NCBI GenBank assembly: GCA_945643635.1
Contig: CALZFC010000033.1
Span: 2,487,001 to 2,551,000 of the forward strand
Length of the DNA: 64,000 nt
Reading direction: 5' to 3'
Source: Allodiplogaster sudhausi
Taxonomy: Eukaryota; Nematoda; Chromadorea; Rhabditida; Diplogasteridae
Below the pieces are notes generated by a model. That model saw only the letters and a program-made list of their open reading frames with translations. It had not been told where the DNA came from and searched no databases. Shown here in pieces: positions 58,556 to 64,000 of the stretch. The stretch's first letter is position 1. Each line of letters opens with the position of its first letter. The translations under genes and the position numbers were made by a program.

Positions 58556-58580
58556 GGAGGGAGAGCGAGCGAGAGAGACA
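58440..58580. repeat. GA microsatellite
   Basis: Interrupted GA repeat of about 140 bases. Confidence 0.9.
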
Positions 58581-59134
58581 AGTATGACATCTTATGCTTG
58601 AAAAAGATATTTTGATGTCAGAGATGAATCAAACAAAATAATAATTAATGAGAACACATTAACATGTGATGTTGAAAAAGTATCATGTGAGGGCCGGAGC
58701 GAGAGGCAGCTAGAGCGTCTTCGTCTCTTCAATGAACATTGAGGTTCGTTGAAGCTCCATCAGGCTCTCCAAAGACAGACGAGAGAAGGAACGGTATTAA
58801 CAGCAAGTAGAATAAAGCCCGGTCATGTTCAAACAAATAATGTACTTCATGAATATATCGTGTGATAGGGGAGGAGGGGGGAGTGCCAGGTGGTAGGAGA
58901 GGGTCGCCAACATTAAGCGGTTCGGAGGAAGGGGACGGGACGATGTTATCACGGTAGAGATGAAAACTCGCAATCTCATAGAAGAGTGTGCAAGTGTTGC
59001 AGTATATTGTGAAATGCTTTCTCATGTTCACTCGCTCGCTGGTGAAAAGATGGTTGAGATGTCGTTGTTGTCCGGGCCGTGTTTTGGTTATTCTTTATTG
59101 TTCAAATTAACGGCCCGGTTCATCGTCTCTCCGT

Positions 59135-59488
59135 TCATCGCCGGCCGGCCGAGCTGAGCTTGTTGAGATTCATGCCGAGCAGTCCGTTGATGAGCTCGGC
59201 GTTCGATCTCTTGCCGACCGCTGACAACTTGCCGAGGTCCATGCCTGCAACTAACCACTCATACCATACACTTCATTCTTGCCTGGACACCCGAGAGGGT
59301 AGCGGGAAGTTCAAATTCTTAAGAAATCCCATTTTTGTAGAATTCTCTTTTCTCTCCTTTGTTTGTTGTCAAGCTTAAAAAGAAAATATGAAACTTATAT
59401 AATAGTGATAGATAAAGTAGAGAGACTGACCGATGAGGCCGTTGATGAGCTCTGCGTTGGAGCGTTTCGCCATCTCCGAGAAGTCATA
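59135..59488 (-). CDS. pdf-1: Neuropeptide precursor PDF-1 (last two exons)
   Basis: Pigment-dispersing-factor-type neuropeptide precursor. Exon 59488-59431 encodes YDFSEMAKRSNAELINGLI and ends in a phase-1 GTCAGT donor. Exon 59244-59135 gives GMDLGKLSAVGKR, then SNAELINGLLGMNLNKLSSA and GRR, stop. Cleavage at KR and amidation from the Gly yields two 21-residue peptides: one ending MDLGKLSAV-G and one ending MNLNKLSSA-G, matching the nematode PDF-1a/PDF-1b layout. PDF-1 acts through the receptor PDFR-1 and modulates locomotion, roaming and mate searching in C. elegans. The exon with the signal peptide is missing from this model; it should lie to the right (minus-strand upstream), beyond 59494, possibly behind a long intron. 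An ATTCAG acceptor precedes 59488. Confidence 0.9.
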
Positions 59489-60663
59489 CTGAATAAATGG
59501 AATTATGAAAGTTAAATAAAAGAGACTATTATGCTATGTACTTACATATCTTTTAGTAAGTAAATGTTCTCAGCCTTTGGATCATTTCTAACTTGTTTCC
59601 ATCCGCTTCTTTAGTCTAGCAATCTACACCAAAGTGTTTGTACTCCAGTTATTCTATCATGGTTCATGTTAAGGTGTTTGTATTTTACTGCGAGTTAGTT
59701 GAATGCCTTCAGCTATGAACAGAGTGATATAAATTATTTCTGGCTTGAACCCCGACATGGCGGGAATGCCAAATAAGTTTAGCTGTGCGTACGACGGTGA
59801 GCGAATGCAAAAACCCATATTACACGGCGATTTCTTTTGCTGTTGAATTATTGGAGGCATTTAAGCTGGTTCACCAAGTGCAACTATTCTTTGGAGTCAG
59901 ACAAAAACTACACTTTTAAAGAAGGAGTGTTCAGCCAACTTTTTGATAAAGGTTGTTTCGGCTAGCATAGTGAAGGCCCTTCAAATTGGAGTCTGAATAT
60001 TTTCTTCTTTATTTCTTTCAATCTGACCTTTCCAAATGTCGTTGTAAAGAAATGTACTTTCAGCTTATATAAGCAAGATTCACCAGCGAAATTACTCTTT
60101 TTACTCCAAGTTCACGTCATAGAATCCAAAAGAGCTTGAAGAAATGACCACTTTTTTCATAAGAACAAAACCACCTTGACATCGAAAGAAAATTGGATTA
60201 AGTTCTTAATTAATTCCACGGTTCCGTGCTCGTTCATTTGTTTAGGAAAAAAAGAAAAAAAGCTCTCTCTCAATCTTGCTCCCTCCTTCTCCCATGCATT
60301 CTTTTCTTACTCTCCTTCTCTCACTCCATCTCACTTTCTCTCTCCCTGTCTCTTTAACTCATAACAGCTGAGAGCTTCAGAAATATGGAAACCGATTTTC
60401 CCTATCATAGAAAGAACGCCAACGTATGTATGTATTCAACAGACTCTTGTGGTCTTCTAATGGCTAGTGGAGGGATAACAGGATGTCAAGGCGGGGAGCA
60501 AGACAGGGTATTCGTATAGTAATTGGTAGAACAGACAGTACTACACAAATGTCAGTCGAGGAGCTTTGTATTCCATGTTTAAGTAAGCAGGCGACCGTTC
60601 GGCCTCGCTATTTCTTCCAAACATAAACAGTATAAGAAATCCAAAATGAGAGAGAGAGAGCGT

Positions 60664-60710
<47 letters not shown>

Positions 60711-61235
60711 GACGGCAGAAGTGGACGTCATGGGAAGTCAACGGTAGACTACTATTGGATTTCTTTATATGTAATTCGATAGAGTTGGATATAAGGCAGG
60801 GGTTGGATAAAGGGCAGAAAAATATCACACCTGTAGTTACTATCCATGCGTTCTTTGCTGACATGGAGAGTGATGTTAGCTGTGTTATGATGGAAAGAAG
60901 CTCGAAGATCTGATGAATAGATGCAGCATAAACAATGATATGTGACAGGATAAGAAAAGAATAGAATGATGACGTCACGGTCAAGCATGACAAATGCTGC
61001 CCTTGGGAATGGCGATAGGAAAAGCAAAGAAGAAGTCGACAATCAATCTCCGTTCACGCCAGCCTCCCGTTCATGAATTTCGGCCCATGTTCTCTTTTCT
61101 TCGCTTTTGTCATATTCCACCCAATTGCTGCCGGCAGAGATCTTTCAAAGACTTTGAATTTATGATCAAGCCTCTTTTATCTCGCCCGCTTTGAATCTTT
61201 CTTTCCTTCTTCCTCTCCTCTCCCCCTCTCTCTCT

Positions 61236-61277
<42 letters not shown>

Positions 61278-61497
61278 ATATTCGCTAGCATACTCATTCC
61301 TTTCTATCATCCTCTCTTCACTCTTTTTTCCTCATTCTCTCTTGTTTCTGTTCTTCGTCATTGTTTTCCGCTTTCTCACGGGTGCATTGCTTCCATTAAA
61401 ATTAAGCTATTAATCCATTCCCCACGCTTTGGAGTGCGTTCACATAATGTAGTTTATGCCATCACAGGAACAAACTCCCAAGCTCAATGAAAGGACT

Positions 61498-61509
61498 TTC
61501 TCTCTCCCT

Positions 61510-61580
<71 letters not shown>

Positions 61581-61605
61581 CTTTTCTCTCTCTCTCTCCC
61601 TCTCT
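61498..61605. repeat. CT microsatellite with CTCCTTTTCTCTC spacers
   Basis: CT runs interrupted about three times by CCTTTTCTCTC, giving a higher-order repeat. Confidence 0.9.
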
Positions 61606-62009
61606 TATTTAGAGTGATTGCTATATGAAAGTTGTGTTACGCTTCTTTCGCTGTAATACAGCCCGAATATTAGGGACTGAATCAGCGTGCGAACGAAAAA
61701 AAAGACTAGAAAATAAAAAAAGGAGAGAGAAATAGACAATGGAAAGAGAGAGAAAAGAGTGAACGAGAGAGAGGAAAACGAATGATAGAGAAAGGTGTAA
61801 AAGATAAGGAGACTAAAGATGCAATCGTCACATTAAATTCGAAGCCGACCATGAAATCAAGCCTAAATCATACCCCAAGAGTTCCAGGAAAATTTGGAGG
61901 AGAAGGATGGAAGACCAAGAAGCAGCGAAACGACTTCCCTGTTTCCCCTTTGCCATTGGGCTACCATGCAAATTTCAGTACTGCGTGCAAGTACATTCTC
62001 ATTATCCGA

Positions 62010-62037
62010 TAGAGAGAGCGAGCGAGAAAGAGAGAGA

Positions 62038-62123
<86 letters not shown>

Positions 62124-62216
62124 TGGAGAACTGAAGAAAGAGATTGCGACGAGAGGTATGGAGGAAGGAGAGAAGAGTAAAAAGTCACAGAGAAAGAGAG
62201 AGAGAGAGAGAGAGAA
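62010..62216. repeat. GA microsatellite, about 200 bases
   Basis: Long GA repeat with GAAAGAGA interruptions, including over 100 bases of near-pure GA. Confidence 0.95.
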
Positions 62217-63669
62217 GACATAGAGAACGGATAAGTGGGAATGGGATAAAAATCACGGAACCCATACAAAAGGCAGCCCCAGGCAGGCTACATAATTGCA
62301 CAGGGTCCACGTGTTCAAGCCTCTTCACGGGCAGGACACCACAGGGAAATCTCTCGTTCTAGATTCAGTCTCTCTCTTTATCTGCTTCTCTCTCTCTCTC
62401 TCTGCTTCTATCTTTTTCCTCTCCTTTCTTTCTCTCTTCAGCCGATTAATTTTTGTCTGTTCTCGCTTCTCTTTTATCTATTAAGACCTTTTATCTCTCT
62501 CTCATTTCTCTCTCTTTTCCTGAAGGCAACACATGTTGACGCCCTCGCACCTTCTAAAGTGGCTGTTTTAGCGAGTCTTCCATCACGGAGAGTCACTTGA
62601 CTGTTTAAAATAATTACTCTCCTAAAGAAAGACACGCAGAAAACAGATAAAATATGCAAACACTGAAAAAAGCCTCAATAAGTTCTCGAATAGGCGCACA
62701 TCTTTAAACGTCCTTAAAATTTTCTAGCATACTCCCCCGATTTGCTCCCCATGAAGGGGGGGGGGGTATACTGTGGTGGACTGGTTCGGCTACTCCTACT
62801 TCCGGGTGCTCATTCATACATATAATGTATAGCCTTTCTGTCAGTAGCATGAACTGAGATATTTTCCAAGAGAATGAGATATACGCTTTCTGAAAATGGC
62901 TTCTGGTACAGAAGCAGGAAGAGGAAGTGATTTAGGTAATCAGGCATGGCAATGACACCCACTGCTCATTTTAGAAATGTTTCTAGGACCGAAATTAGCT
63001 TGGTTATCTGAAAGGGCGATGTAATTTCTATTCCTTTCTTGCAAGCAAGAAAATGGCTTACGAAAGCGAGGATAGAGAAGAGAGCGAGGGAAAGAAAGAA
63101 AGAGAGTGAGAGAAAGAAAATCGGAGAGCTGGAAAAGATAGAGGGCGATTTGCAGGGTCTGCACAATTGGCAAACTTTAAAAAAAACTACTTATTAAAAA
63201 AAAACAATGGAAACTGTGGTTGGTGAACGACATTGGATGCCCACCAAAGTTCGAGCATTCCCAGACTTCTCAATGAGAGTAGCTGCTGCCATACCGTAAG
63301 AATGCTAGTAAATTTCCAATGAATCGGCACACAACAGTAGGAAATTTAACAGTCCACGGATAGGAAGTTTGTTTTTGTGGCTCTTTCATCATTCGTTGGA
63401 AATATGTTTGCTCTCTAAAGCCATGAAATTCGCCGTTTAATCTGCTCGTGCGAATTAATTCTAATTCACATTGGTGGTGATGGATCCACAGACCATTTCC
63501 TTCCAAATTCGACCGTTTGGTCAGGTTCATTTCAATTCTGCTCTCTCCTCGTCACTATTCAGTCATCAAAATATAGCAATTACTAAGTTACGGCCATGGT
63601 TGATGGACAGTGAAAGACGAAGAAGCTATCCCTTTGTGGATGGGTCGCGCTGGAAAAAGGGAAGAGTGA

Positions 63670-63670
63670 G

Positions 63671-63710
<40 letters not shown>

Positions 63711-63732
63711 AGAGAGAGGCAGAGAGAGAGGC

Positions 63733-63784
<52 letters not shown>

Positions 63785-63810
63785 AGAGAGAGTGAGAGAG
63801 AGAGAGATGA
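63670..63810. repeat. Compound (GA)n-(TA)n-(GA)n microsatellite
   Basis: GA repeat, then about 46 bases of TA repeat (63736-63780), then GA again. Confidence 0.95.
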
Positions 63811-64000
63811 TAGGAAGGGAGTGAGACGGCTCACCAAATAATTATTCAGAGCTTGCGTTCGTACGAGATGGCCGAAACTACGGTGTGAATGTGAGGGGGG
63901 AGGGGGAGAGAACAGATGAAGCATAGGAGATTACGCACAAGAAGCGATGAAAAGAAACAGATTGACGAAGAAGAGATAGAGAAAGATGAAGGAAAAGAGG

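Larger units (their letters stand above)
55266..59134. other. Repeat-rich region without a confirmed gene
   Basis: About 3.9 kb. GA/CT tracts at 55592-55635, 56545-56582, 56855-56895, 57694-57800 and 58440-58572, plus the G-tracts at 55836-55881. Coding-like plus-strand patches occur near 56000-56110 (ETDYEISITKPFAPNPLQF) and 56400-56470 (KLIEVAADRARKLGPWFDF) but I could not assemble a gene. A possible secreted-peptide exon is listed separately at 58116. Confidence 0.4.
59489..64000. other. Right flank: probable pdf-1 intron/upstream and repeats
   Basis: About 4.5 kb with no confirmed gene. GA/CT tracts at 60652-60708, 61205-61272, 61498-61605, 62010-62215, 62365-62440 and 63665-63810. A G-run at 62756-62766. 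The hydrophobic minus-strand frame at 60993-60541 lacks an ATG in frame and could not be linked to pdf-1. Confidence 0.4.

Noticed and set aside
60541..60993. Hydrophobic minus-strand frame as the pdf-1 signal exon
   Set aside because: There is no in-frame ATG at a suitable place, and its end is CT-repeat translation; no donor phase matches the 59488 exon convincingly.

Overview
The window is nuclear DNA of a nematode. Its genes are split by short GT-AG introns (mostly 50-450 bp), with GC-rich exons in AT-rich surroundings. Several families point to nematodes: a tandem array of nematode-type serpentine chemoreceptor genes (Srg/Srv-like), a CX-module membrane protein, and a pdf-1 neuropeptide gene whose two peptides match the nematode PDF-1 pattern. 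I found no bacterial operons, rRNA, tRNA or CRISPR. I cannot name the species. Gene models are hand-built from splice sites, reading phase and paralogue comparison; where phases close exactly I say so.

Left third (1-31 kb): a cut-off membrane-protein gene at the left edge, then six receptor paralogues, all on the minus strand. Copies 2, 3, 4 and 6 are open throughout. Copy 1 is split by a hAT transposon in intron 1 and by a long-palindrome (foldback) element inside exon 1. Copy 5 carries a 5-nt frameshift and an 84-nt in-frame deletion. A second, larger foldback element (9290-11162) lies between copies 1 and 2. Two small secreted proteins on the plus strand (11942-12217 and 24953-25213) form a family I do not recognise, and a compact five-exon homeobox gene (12681-13864) sits beside the first of them.

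Middle (31-52 kb): a large minus-strand gene of many exons (about 32.0-36.0 kb, unidentified, beta-propeller-like); a three-exon cysteine-rich secreted peptide (37511-37901); a three-exon secreted protein of 149 residues (38979-40060); a plus-strand mind bomb-type E3 ubiquitin ligase (44296-48850) with ankyrin repeats and two RING fingers; and a plus-strand CX-module single-pass membrane protein (about 49.7-51.5 kb).

Right part (52-64 kb): a five-exon LHFPL-family tetraspan gene (52091-53832, minus), a terminal exon of an unknown minus-strand gene (54399-54680), a triplicated repeat unit, long G-tracts, the last two exons of pdf-1 (59135-59488, minus), and many GA/CT microsatellites. These microsatellites generate most of the long spurious reading frames.

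The parts are mostly independent genes. The most suggestive association is the receptor array interleaved on opposite strands with the small secreted proteins, in a region reshaped by palindromic transposons.
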